A DNA stretch of 34,345 nt. Origin: an uncultured bacterium (GTDB lineage Bacteria > Verrucomicrobiota > Kiritimatiellia > PWTM01). A program made the position numbers and the translations under genes. The notes below the pieces were generated by a model, which was not told the DNA's origin, did no database searches, and was given only the letters and a program-made list of their open reading frames with translations. The stretch's first letter is position 1; each line of letters opens with the position of its first letter. Location: the NCBI GenBank assembly GCA_937139365.1, contig CAKZPT010000032.1, positions 1-34,345 of the forward strand, given 5' to 3'. Shown here one piece after another: positions 28,018 through 34,345 of this stretch.

Positions 28018-28371
28018 TTAGCCGCGGCGATCGCAAAGGTCGAGAGATTCGATTCGCAGCTCGCGGCCCGCGACCGTGTCCACCTCCTGGCTGCCGCAGG
28101 CCGCGCACGCGGGAACCCACGGCTCCGGCCGGCTCCACGCGCCGCACCGGCGGCAGGCCACCTCGAAGGGGACCCGGATCGCCTCGAGCGCCGCGCCCTC
28201 CGCGACCGTCCCCCGCGCCGCGATCGGGAACGCGAATTTCAGGGCGTCGGGGTCCACCCCCGACAGGTCGCCGACACGCACCCGGACCCGCGCGATCGCC
28301 GCCGCCCTCTCCTGCGCCGCGACGCGAAGGGCCTGCTCGAGGATGGTTTCAGCGATGGAGAGCTCGTGCAT
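28018..28371 (-). CDS. hypA: Hydrogenase nickel metallochaperone
   Basis: 117 aa. It begins MHELSIAE, in which Met1, His2 and Glu3 form the nickel site. The structural zinc site is CRRCG...CAACG (about residues 73-93). It passes nickel to HypB and the hydrogenase precursor. It starts 15 nt after hypE. The order hypE-hypA-hypB differs from the common hypABCDE order. Confidence 0.94.
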   Translation of the reverse strand: MHELSIAETILEQALRVAAQERAAAIARVRVRVGDLSGVDPDALKFAFPIAARGTVAEGAALEAIRVPFEVACRRCGAWSRPEPWVPACAACGSQEVDTVAGRELRIESLDLCDRRG

Positions 28372-28386
28372 GCCGGAGGGCCCGCC

Positions 28387-29406
28387 TCAGCAAATCCGCG
28401 GCAGCAGCTCGCCCAGAGGCATGTCGACCAGCCGCCGGCCGCCCATGCGGGTTTCCATCGCAACCGCGCCGTCCCAGGCGCCGCAGACGATCGAGCCGAT
28501 CTCCGCCGCCTCCCGCCCCACCTCCGTCGACCGCCACGACCTCAACACCTCCCCCGCCACCGATGGGTCGCACACCGCGACGATCCGGCCCTCGCACGGC
28601 GAGTGGAGCGGGTCCAGCCCGAGCGCATCGGCCAGCGCCGCGGACGCTGAATGCAGTGGGATCGCAGCCTCGTGCAACATGATCCCCCACGGGCGGCCCC
28701 GGGCGCATTCGTTCAAGGCCGCCGCCACTCCACCACGCGTCGGGTCGCGCATCCACCGGATGCCGCCGGCCATCGGCGCCGCCGCCTCCACCAGCGGAAG
28801 CACGGACGCACAGTCGCTCCGCGGGCCGCCCGCGGAAGCAAATTGCATCCGTGCCGCCATCACCGCCATCCCATGATCGCCCACGGGGCCGCTGACCAGC
28901 ACCCGGTCGCCGGGTCGGATCCGCTCCGGCGACAGGGCGTAGCCGGGGAGGCGCTCGCCGAGGCCGGAGGTCGCCAGGTAGAGGCCGTCGCATTGCCCCC
29001 GCGGCACTACCTTCGTGTCGCCCGTCGCCACCGTCACCCCCGCGGCCTTCGCCGCCACCGTCACGGAGTCCAGCACACGCCGCAGGACGTCAAAGGTCAG
29101 CCCCTCCTCGAGGATCAGCGCCAGCGAGAGCCACCGCGCCCGGGCCCCGCACACCGCCAGGTCGTTCACCGTGCCGTTGACCGCCAGCGAGCCGATGTCG
29201 CCGCCGGGGAAGAACGGCGGCTGGACCACGAACGCGTCGGTCGTGAACGCGATCGCGCCGCCTATCGGCGGCAGGTCCGCCGCGTCAGGAAGGCCGCGCA
29301 GCGGTCCGTCGCCGAACCGCGGGACGATTTCGTCGGCGATCAACGCGGCCGTCAGCCGGCCGCCACCGCCGTGCGCCAACAGAATCCTATCTCCCTTCGG
29401 ATCCAC
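28387..29406 (-). CDS. hypE: Hydrogenase maturation carbamoyl dehydratase
   Basis: 339 aa from the GTG at 29406, which begins one base after the hypD stop and has an AGGA-type site about 9 nt upstream. A GTG at 29448 would add 14 residues and overlap hypD. It contains AHGGGGRLT, the PurM/HypE ATP-binding region (FTTDAFVVQPPFFPGGDIG) and GVTVATGDTKVV. It ends in PRIC, whose terminal Cys carries the thiocarboxamide that becomes thiocyanate, the source of the Fe-CN ligands. The carbamoyl donor enzyme HypF is not encoded in this window. Confidence 0.94.
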   Translation of the reverse strand: MDPKGDRILLAHGGGGRLTAALIADEIVPRFGDGPLRGLPDAADLPPIGGAIAFTTDAFVVQPPFFPGGDIGSLAVNGTVNDLAVCGARARWLSLALILEEGLTFDVLRRVLDSVTVAAKAAGVTVATGDTKVVPRGQCDGLYLATSGLGERLPGYALSPERIRPGDRVLVSGPVGDHGMAVMAARMQFASAGGPRSDCASVLPLVEAAAPMAGGIRWMRDPTRGGVAAALNECARGRPWGIMLHEAAIPLHSASAALADALGLDPLHSPCEGRIVAVCDPSVAGEVLRSWRSTEVGREAAEIGSIVCGAWDGAVAMETRMGGRRLVDMPLGELLPRIC

Positions 29407-29407
29407 G

Positions 29408-30508
29408 TCACGTCCGTCCTGCCCGCTCGTACCTGTACCATGCCGCACAACTGCCCTCGGAGGAGACCATGCACGGCCCCACCGGCCGGTCGGGCGTGCA
29501 GCGGCGGCCGAAGAGCGGACACTCCGGGGGATCGATCCGGCCGGCGACGACGTCGCCGCAACGGCAGCCCCGCGGCTCCGCGCCCGGGCCGACCTCGACG
29601 CCGAGCCGTCGCGCCGCGTCCCATTCGGCCCGGTCGGGCCGCAGCGAATAGCCGCTGTCGGGCAAGCGCCCCAGGCCGCGCCACCAGGCGTCCGACGGCG
29701 TGAGCCATTCCTCGATGAGGGCGCGAGCCCGCGGATTGCCCTTCGGCGTCACGACCCGGGCGTATTCGTTGTGCACCTCCGCGCGTCCGGCCGTGGCCAG
29801 CCGAATCAGTTCAAGCAGCCCCGCCAGCACGTCCAGCGGCTCGAAGCCGGCCACCACGCAAGGGCGCCCGTATCGCTCCGCCACCGGCCGGTAGGCGTCC
29901 GCGCCGATCACCGTGCTGACGTGCGGCGGGCACAGGAAGCCGTCCAGCCGCACGTCGGGCGTCGCCAGCACCGCCTCCATCGCCGGCACCACCCGGCGAA
30001 AGGACGTCAGCAGCGAGACGTTTCGGATACCGGCCCGATGCGCGCGGACCGCCAGCATCAACGTCGGCGCGATCGTTGTCTCGAACCCGATGGCCAGGAA
30101 CACCACCTCGCGCGACGGCGCGGCCTCCGCAAGGGCGAGGGCCTCGAGCGGCGAATAACACACGTGCACGTCGCCGCCGGCGCCCCGCCAGCCGGCCAGC
30201 GTCCGGCCGTCGCCGGCCGGCGCATGCAGCAGGTCGCCGAACGTCGCCAGCACCGCCCCCCGCCGTCCCAGCTCCAGCGCCGCATCGAGATAGCCGGAGG
30301 GCGTCACGCAGACCGGGCATCCCGGTCCGCTGACCAGCCGCACGTTCGGCGGAAGCAGCGCGCGCAGGCCGTGGCGGCCCACGGCCATGGTGTGGGTCCC
30401 GCAGACCTCCATGAAACACAGCCGGCGGTCCCCCGCCGCCGCCGCCCGCAGCCCCGCCGCCAGGGCGCGGGCCACCGTCGGATCGCGGAATCCCTCCGTA
30501 AACCTCAT
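29408..30508 (-). CDS. hypD: Hydrogenase maturation scaffold for Fe(CN)2CO assembly
   Basis: 366 aa, the usual HypD length. Conserved Cys motifs are MEVCGTHT, GPGCPVCVTP and FLCPPHVS. The C-terminal cysteines of the [4Fe-4S] cluster are in RGCRCGDVVAG, CPLFGRRC and SCAAW. Together with HypC it holds the iron while CN and CO ligands are added. It starts 19 nt after hypC and abuts hypE. Confidence 0.95.
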   Translation of the reverse strand: MRFTEGFRDPTVARALAAGLRAAAAGDRRLCFMEVCGTHTMAVGRHGLRALLPPNVRLVSGPGCPVCVTPSGYLDAALELGRRGAVLATFGDLLHAPAGDGRTLAGWRGAGGDVHVCYSPLEALALAEAAPSREVVFLAIGFETTIAPTLMLAVRAHRAGIRNVSLLTSFRRVVPAMEAVLATPDVRLDGFLCPPHVSTVIGADAYRPVAERYGRPCVVAGFEPLDVLAGLLELIRLATAGRAEVHNEYARVVTPKGNPRARALIEEWLTPSDAWWRGLGRLPDSGYSLRPDRAEWDAARRLGVEVGPGAEPRGCRCGDVVAGRIDPPECPLFGRRCTPDRPVGPCMVSSEGSCAAWYRYERAGRT

Positions 30509-30527
30509 CGGCGCGCCGCTCCGGCGG

Positions 30528-30776
30528 CTACTGCGACCCGGGATCGGCGGCCGGGCTGCGCGACGCCGCCAGCGCCTGGAACAGATGGAGCTGCGCCTCC
30601 GCCTCCGCCGCGTCCAGCCGCTCGATCGCAAATCCGGCGTGCACGATCACGTGGTCGCCCGGCGCCCACGCCCCCACCAGCGACACGTCCACCACCCGCT
30701 CCACGCCGTCGCACTCGACCACCGCCCGGCCGTCGGACAGCGCGCGCAGCACCCGCATCGGAATCCCCAGGCACAT
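30528..30776 (-). CDS. hypC: Hydrogenase assembly chaperone, HypC/HupF family
   Basis: 82 aa, beginning MCLGIPM, where Cys2 is the functional residue that binds HypD and the hydrogenase precursor. APGDHVIVHAGFAIERLD is the conserved family C-terminal core. It is the first gene of the hyp run. The 281-nt gap upstream (30777-31057) is shared with the divergent zinc operon; only the palindromic promoter near 31016 stands out in it. No convincing Shine-Dalgarno precedes the ATG. Confidence 0.94.
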   Translation of the reverse strand: MCLGIPMRVLRALSDGRAVVECDGVERVVDVSLVGAWAPGDHVIVHAGFAIERLDAAEAEAQLHLFQALAASRSPAADPGSQ

Positions 30777-31006
30777 CGCGATGCAACGTACCACGCGCAC
30801 CGCGCACCGGCAAACGCGCGATGCGGTTCGCGGCCGCATCCGGTCCGTGGCCCGGCCAGGGTCGATCCTTGCCATCGTCGGCGACACCCGAGCGCCGCCG
30901 GGCCTGCCGTTGCCCGTGGCCGTCTGCGGCGGGAGCCGGCCCGATCCCTGCGGGACCGTTTCCACGGACGGCCGGCATCGCGGCCGGGAGGCCGGCGGCC
31001 CGGCCG

Positions 31007-31035
31007 TTGACATACGTAATACCTGGTATTACTTT
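31007..31035 (+). promoter_or_regulatory. Candidate promoter of the regulator-znuACB operon
   Basis: A perfect -35 TTGACA lies at 31007-31012. At 17-nt spacing the -10 position reads TACTTT (31030-31035), a weak match, so the promoter may need help or use a slightly different -10. Most of the spacer is filled by the 17-bp palindrome at 31016-31032, so a bound repressor would block RNA polymerase. The first gene starts at 31058. Confidence 0.5.
31016..31032. promoter_or_regulatory. Perfect 17-bp palindromic operator candidate
   Basis: GTAATACCTGGTATTAC consists of two exact 8-base half sites around one central base. It is AT-rich in an otherwise very GC-rich region and sits between the -35 and -10 of the metal-transport operon. 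Its size and symmetry fit a dimeric DNA-binding protein. The ribbon-helix-helix protein encoded 26 nt downstream is the natural candidate; a Fur/Zur-type protein encoded elsewhere is the alternative. Confidence 0.6.
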
Positions 31036-31057
31036 CGATGTGCGAGAGCTCTTCGCC

Positions 31058-31360
31058 ATGCCGCGCGCGCCGTCGAAATCCGCGATCCTGACCTTCAAGG
31101 CCGAGCCCGCCCTGGTCGCCGCCCTGCGGGCCGTCCCGAACCGGTCCCGATTCATCCGCGACGCGTTGCTGGAGGCGTTGAACCACGCCTGCCCCCTCTG
31201 CGGCGGCTCGGGCGTCTTCACGCCGGCGCAAAAACGGCACTGGGACGAGTTTCGAAAGGCGCATGCGCTGCGCGAGTGCCGCGACTGCCGCGCCCTCCAC
31301 CTCGTCTGTTCCGCCGGCCGCGGACACGCGGACAAGGCCCGCCGGAGGGCGCCGCGATGA
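31058..31360 (+). CDS. Ribbon-helix-helix regulator with C-terminal zinc-ribbon-like Cys cluster
   Basis: 100 aa. Residues 8-41 (SAILTFKAEPALVAAL, then NRSRFIRDALLEAL) look like a ribbon-helix-helix (CopG/Arc/NikR-type) DNA-binding fold: a short beta strand and two helices. The tail has CPLCG (Cys45, Cys48) and CRDCRALHLVC (Cys74, Cys77, His81, Cys84), enough ligands for one or two metal ions. The stop overlaps the znuA ATG (ATGA), so regulator and importer are made together. I infer a metal-sensing autorepressor of the operon acting at the palindrome upstream. It lacks the NikR ACT-like metal domain, so it is not NikR. An in-frame GTG at 31040 would add six residues. Confidence 0.75.
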   Translation: MPRAPSKSAILTFKAEPALVAALRAVPNRSRFIRDALLEALNHACPLCGGSGVFTPAQKRHWDEFRKAHALRECRDCRALHLVCSAGRGHADKARRRAPR

Positions 31361-32277
31361 CCGGCCGGCCTTTCCTCGGCCTCCGCCCGACCGCCGCCGT
31401 TGTCGGCACGGTCCTGGCCGTCTCGGCCTACGCCGGCTTTGCTTCCGACGCGTCGCGTCCGGGCATTGTCGCCACGATTTTTCCTCTGTACGACTGGGCC
31501 GCCGCGCTGGCCGGAGCTTTCGCCGACGTCCGGCAGTTGATGCCCCCCGGCGTCGAGGTCCATGCCTACGCACCCACGCCGGCGGACGTCGCGGCGATCC
31601 GCGCCGCCAGGGTGTTTCTCTACTGCGGGCCCAAACTCGAACCGTGGGCCGAGCGGCTGGTCGGCAGCACCGCCGGCGAACCTCCGCTGCGCCTTGTCGT
31701 CGCCGACCTCGCGCGCGACCCTGCGCGCCCCAACGACGCCGAGATGGATCCGCACTTCTGGACCGATCCTGTTGCGGCCGCCCGGGCCGTGGCCGGGATC
31801 GCGGATGCGCTCGCGGCCCGGTTTCCGGCGCACGCGGAGGACCTTCGCCGGCGGCGCGCCGCCTATCTGGCCGAGCTGGAGCGGCTTGACCGCGACTGGG
31901 CCGCAATGACCGCCTCCGCCCGCCGCCGCACCGTCCTGTACGGCGGCCACCGCGCGTTCGACGCGCTCGGCGCGCGCTATGGCATCGAGTTCGTCTCCCC
32001 CTACGAGGGCTTCTCGCCCGAGGAGCAGCCGACCCCCCGCGCGATGGCCGAGCTTGTCCGGCGGATCCGCGAAACCGGCAGCCGCGTGATCTTCACCGAG
32101 GAGATCGTCGAACCCCGTGTCGCGCGCGCCATCGCGCTCGAAACGGGCGCCGAGATTCGCGTGCTGCACGCCCTCCACAACCGGACACCCGATGAGGCTC
32201 GCCGGGGCGAAACCTACCTCTCGATCCATCGCCGGAACCTCGAGGAAGTCCGCCGCGTTCTCGTGGAGGCGCCGTGA
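31357..32277 (+). CDS. znuA: Zinc/manganese-type ABC transporter substrate-binding protein
   Basis: 306 aa with an N-terminal signal segment (about residues 1-29). It is a cluster A-I metal-binding lipoprotein/periplasmic protein of the ZnuA/TroA family. Likely metal ligands are His69 (VEVHAYAPTPADV), His133 (MDPHFWTDP) and His198 (YGGHRAFDALGARYG), with an acidic residue near Glu248/Glu249 (FTEEIVEP). The His-rich loop found in many zinc-specific ZnuA proteins is absent, so Zn against Mn, or even Ni, is not settled by sequence. YGGH replaces the more usual FHDAF-type context. It overlaps the regulator and znuC genes by 4 nt each. Confidence 0.88.
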   Translation: MTGRPFLGLRPTAAVVGTVLAVSAYAGFASDASRPGIVATIFPLYDWAAALAGAFADVRQLMPPGVEVHAYAPTPADVAAIRAARVFLYCGPKLEPWAERLVGSTAGEPPLRLVVADLARDPARPNDAEMDPHFWTDPVAAARAVAGIADALAARFPAHAEDLRRRRAAYLAELERLDRDWAAMTASARRRTVLYGGHRAFDALGARYGIEFVSPYEGFSPEEQPTPRAMAELVRRIRETGSRVIFTEEIVEPRVARAIALETGAEIRVLHALHNRTPDEARRGETYLSIHRRNLEEVRRVLVEAP

Positions 32278-33050
32278 TCGCCGGACCGCCCGCCGTCCGC
32301 CTCGAGGGCTTGACCGTCCGTTACGGGGCCAGCGCCGCGCTCGAGGAGGTCGTTTTTTCCGTCGAGCCGGGCGATTACGTCGCCGTAGTCGGCCCGAACG
32401 GGTCGGGCAAGACGACGCTATTGCGCGCGGTTGCCGGGTTGCTAACGCCCCATGCGGGCCGTGTCGAGGTGTTCGGGCGCCCCCCCTCTGAGGCCCGCCG
32501 CGGCGGACGGATCGGCTGGCTGCCGCAGGGCTTCGCCCTTCCCCTGCCCCGCTTCCCCGCGACGGTCGAGGAGATCGTGGCCACCGGCCGGCTGGGCCGG
32601 GGCCCGGCTTCGTATCGCGCAGCGGATCGCGCCGCGATCGCCGAGGCGCTCGCGGCCGTCGGCCTCGAACCGATGCGTCGCCGTCCCGTCGGCTCCCTGT
32701 CCGGCGGCCAGCTTCAGCGGGCGCTGCTGGCGCGGCTGCTGGCGGGCGAACCGGAGCTGCTGCTGCTCGACGAGCCGACGACGGCGCTGGACCCGCTGTT
32801 TCGCAACGATTTCCACGCGCTGATCGAGCGGTGGAACCGCGAGCGGGGGGCGACGGTCCTGCTGGTCACCCACGACGCCGGCGACGTCGGCCGGATCGCG
32901 CGGCGTCTGCTTTACCTCGACCGCCGGGTGGTGTTTTACGGTTCGTTCGAGGAGTTCTGCCGATCCGAGGAGATGACCCGCCGGTTCGGGGCGGTTCAGC
33001 AGCACCTGATGTGCCGGCGGCACGAGGCCGCGCGCGGCGACGTCCGATGA
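32274..33050 (+). CDS. znuC: Zinc-type ABC transporter ATP-binding protein
   Basis: 258 aa from the GTG at 32274 (GTGA overlap with znuA). Walker A is GPNGSGKTT, the ABC signature is LSGGQLQRALLARLL, Walker B is LLLLDEPTTALD and the switch His is in LLVTHD. The order binding protein-ATPase-permease and the spacing match znu/troA-type operons. It powers metal uptake through ZnuB. Confidence 0.92.
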   Translation: MIAGPPAVRLEGLTVRYGASAALEEVVFSVEPGDYVAVVGPNGSGKTTLLRAVAGLLTPHAGRVEVFGRPPSEARRGGRIGWLPQGFALPLPRFPATVEEIVATGRLGRGPASYRAADRAAIAEALAAVGLEPMRRRPVGSLSGGQLQRALLARLLAGEPELLLLDEPTTALDPLFRNDFHALIERWNRERGATVLLVTHDAGDVGRIARRLLYLDRRVVFYGSFEEFCRSEEMTRRFGAVQQHLMCRRHEAARGDVR

Positions 33051-33844
33051 TGGAGCTTCTCCACATGGGTTTCATGCGGCGCGCCCTGCTGGCGGGCGTG
33101 TTGGTCGGGGCGTCGTGCGGTGCGCTGGGCGTGGTGCTGCTGTTGCGCCGCGGCTCGTTGATCGGCGAGGGGCTGGCGCACTTCAGCTTCGGATGCGTGG
33201 GGCTGGCGGTGCTGCTCGGCTGGCCGCCGCTGGCGATGGCGCTGCCACTGGCGGCGGCGGCCTCGCTGGCGATTCTCCGCCTGCCGCGCTCCGGCTCGTT
33301 GCCCGGGGATGCGGCGATCGGGATGGTGGCCGCCGTCGGGCTGGCCGGCGGAGTGGCGCTGGCGGCGGCGCGCGGCGGCTTCCGGGTGGATCTATTCGGC
33401 TACCTGTTCGGGGATGTGCTCACGGTTCCGCCGGTCGAAGTCGGGCTGGCGGCCGTCTTGGCGCTGTCGGTCGCCGGCGTTCTGTTCGGCCTTCGCCGTC
33501 CATGGCTGGCCCTGGCGTTCGACCCGGCCCACGCGGAGGCGGCGGGCCTGCCCACGGCGCGGATGGACCGGGCATTGGCGGTGCTGACGGCCGTCACGGT
33601 CGTGTTGGGCATTCGGCTGGTGGGCAGTCTCCTGATCTCGGCCATGCTGATTTTTCCGGCCGCCACGGCGTTGCGGCTGGCCGGCAGCTTTTCCGGCGCG
33701 ATGGGTTGGGCGATGACGCTGGCGGCGGGTTCGGTCGCTGGCGGTCTGCTCGTCGCGGCCGCCGCCAACCTGCCCGCCGGAGCGGCGATCGTGCTGATTC
33801 AGGCCGCGGGGTTCGCCGCCGTCGCGGCGTTGCGGCGCCGGTAA
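33047..33844 (+). CDS. znuB: Zinc-type ABC transporter permease
   Basis: 265 aa with about 8 membrane segments. It is an ABC-3 family permease. MGFMRRALLAGVLVGASCGALGVVLLLRRGSLIGEGLAHFSFG is the typical N-terminus of ZnuB/TroC proteins. GIRLVGSLLISAMLIFPAATA is the conserved segment contacting the ATPase. The ATG overlaps the znuC stop by 4 nt. It is the last gene of the operon and is followed by a strong palindrome at 33856. Confidence 0.92.
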   Translation: MMELLHMGFMRRALLAGVLVGASCGALGVVLLLRRGSLIGEGLAHFSFGCVGLAVLLGWPPLAMALPLAAAASLAILRLPRSGSLPGDAAIGMVAAVGLAGGVALAAARGGFRVDLFGYLFGDVLTVPPVEVGLAAVLALSVAGVLFGLRRPWLALAFDPAHAEAAGLPTARMDRALAVLTAVTVVLGIRLVGSLLISAMLIFPAATALRLAGSFSGAMGWAMTLAAGSVAGGLLVAAAANLPAGAAIVLIQAAGFAAVAALRRR

Positions 33845-33855
33845 GGCCCGGCGAT

Positions 33856-33873
33856 CCCCGTCATTTGACGGGG
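33856..33873 (+). terminator. Palindrome after znuB, possible terminator
   Basis: CCCCGTCATTTGACGGGG is a perfect inverted repeat (8-bp arms, 2-nt centre) 12 nt after the znuB stop. Only a weak T-rich stretch (GCTTTGTT) follows, after a 9-nt gap, so it is not a textbook intrinsic terminator. TTGACG inside it (33865-33870) could also serve as the -35 of the tRNA gene downstream. Confidence 0.45.
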
Positions 33874-33911
33874 CTGGATCGCTTTGTTAGCGTGCGAGCG
33901 GATGCTCCCGC

Positions 33912-34002
33912 GGAGAGGTGCCAGAGCGGTTGATTGGGCACGCCTGGAGAGCGTGTTTACCCCAAAAGGGTAACGTGGGTTCGAATCCCACCCTCTCCGC
34001 CA
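33912..34002 (+). tRNA. tRNA-Ser (anticodon GGA)
   Basis: 91 nt including encoded CCA. The acceptor arms GGAGAGG (33912-33918) and CCTCTCC (33992-33998) pair perfectly, with discriminator G and CCA. The anticodon stem CACGC/GCGTG holds the loop CTGGAGA with anticodon GGA. A long variable arm (TACCCCAAAAGGGTA) marks a class II serine tRNA. The T loop reads GGTTCGAATCC. It decodes UCC and UCU. Confidence 0.96.
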
Positions 34003-34127
34003 GTTTCGATTTGGCTGATTTTCCGCGACGACCGACCACGAAGCCGGGAAGCGGACATACAACGCGGGATCGCTTCTCGATCCGAGCGGCCGGAAGACTT
34101 CCCCCGACGACGCGGCGCCGGTATCTC

Positions 34128-34281
34128 GCGGCGCTGACGCGCCGCTCGGCGCAAGGCGCCGCGCTGAGCTGCGCGGCTCATGCTCGGCACGCCGACCGCG
34201 TGCCTGCGCTTCCGCCGCCCGCGTGGGCGCGGTCGTCGGTCGGCCCTCCTGCCGCGCCTCGCCGTAGCCTCCGGCGAAGGC
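34128..34281. repeat. Cluster of consecutive hairpins downstream of tRNA-Ser
   Basis: Five inverted repeats follow one another. They are GCGGCGC-TGAC-GCGCCGC (34128-34145), CGGCGC-AAG-GCGCCG (34147-34161), TGAGC/GCTCA (34165-34180), GGCACGC-CGACC-GCGTGCC (34186-34204), and a larger one at 34256-34281 with CGCCG/CGGCG inside GCCT/AGGC arms. I find no gene in 34003-34345; the open frames there are long only because of base composition. The block looks like an intergenic repeat tract (REP/BIME-like) or a recombination-prone sequence. Confidence 0.45.
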
Positions 34282-34345
34282 GTGAACGTTGGGTCGAGGC
34301 TGGCCCGTCGCCCGGTTCGTTCGTGTCCCGGCATAGCTCCGCTTT

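Noticed and set aside
30880-31000. Cobalamin-riboswitch-like fragments upstream of hypC on the minus strand (CCCGCCGCAG with GGTCCCGCAGGG)
   Set aside because: The similarity is confined to GC-rich words. The B12 box and the other conserved core segments are missing, and hyp genes are not usual targets.
31058-31360. NikR as the identity of the small regulator
   Set aside because: It shares only the RHH-type N-terminus. The NikR ACT-like nickel domain is absent, and the protein has a short Cys-rich tail instead.
33912-34345. Integrative-element attachment site at tRNA-Ser
   Set aside because: No repeated copy of the tRNA 3' end and no integrase are visible within the window.

Overview
This is a GC-rich, gene-dense bacterial chromosome fragment. 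The gene content points to a Gram-negative member of the PVC group, most likely Verrucomicrobiota or Kiritimatiellota. The clues are an autotransporter-type beta-strand-repeat protein, a GH97 glycosidase beside the remains of a sialate O-acetylesterase of the type common in those phyla, an OFA-family transporter, and a GDP-heptose surface-glycan pathway. The assignment is an inference from gene families, not from a marker gene. About a dozen neighbouring genes overlap by exactly 4 nt (ATGA, GTGA or TTGA), so translational coupling is the rule here.

Left part (1-5.5 kb): a large beta-strand-repeat protein, cut by the window edge and broken by several frameshifts. It is followed on the minus strand by an OFA-family MFS carrier and acetyl-CoA synthetase (acs), plausibly an acetate or monocarboxylate uptake pair.

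Surface-glycan region (5.5-18.5 kb): two plus-strand genes (C-methyltransferase and sugar epimerase) converge on a long minus-strand run. In transcription order the run encodes a flippase, a GT9 glycosyltransferase, a GalE-like epimerase, an SDR, a Gfo/Idh/MocA oxidoreductase, a GmhA-like isomerase, a transaldolase, HddA, HddC, GmhB, a methyltransferase and a second nucleotidyltransferase. GmhA-HddA-GmhB-HddC is the complete route from sedoheptulose 7-phosphate to GDP-D-glycero-alpha-D-manno-heptose. The transaldolase inside it may supply the sedoheptulose 7-phosphate. leuC and leuD lie immediately upstream on the same strand, with only 24 nt between leuD and the flippase.

Middle (20.5-25.5 kb): a heavily degraded sialate O-acetylesterase fills what looks like an intergenic gap. 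It is followed by an intact secreted GH97 enzyme on the plus strand, a small structured intergenic element, and the coupled phospholipid genes psd and pssA.

Right part (25.6-34.3 kb): hypC-hypD-hypE-hypA-hypB, the NiFe-hydrogenase maturation set without hypF or a hydrogenase, runs on the minus strand into malQ. Divergent from it is a four-gene operon: a small ribbon-helix-helix protein with a Cys-rich zinc-ribbon-like tail, then the zinc-type ABC importer znuA-znuC-znuB. A perfect 17-bp palindrome overlaps the promoter-like sequence in front of the regulator, which suggests an autoregulated metal switch of an undescribed type. The window ends with tRNA-Ser(GGA) and a cluster of consecutive hairpins.
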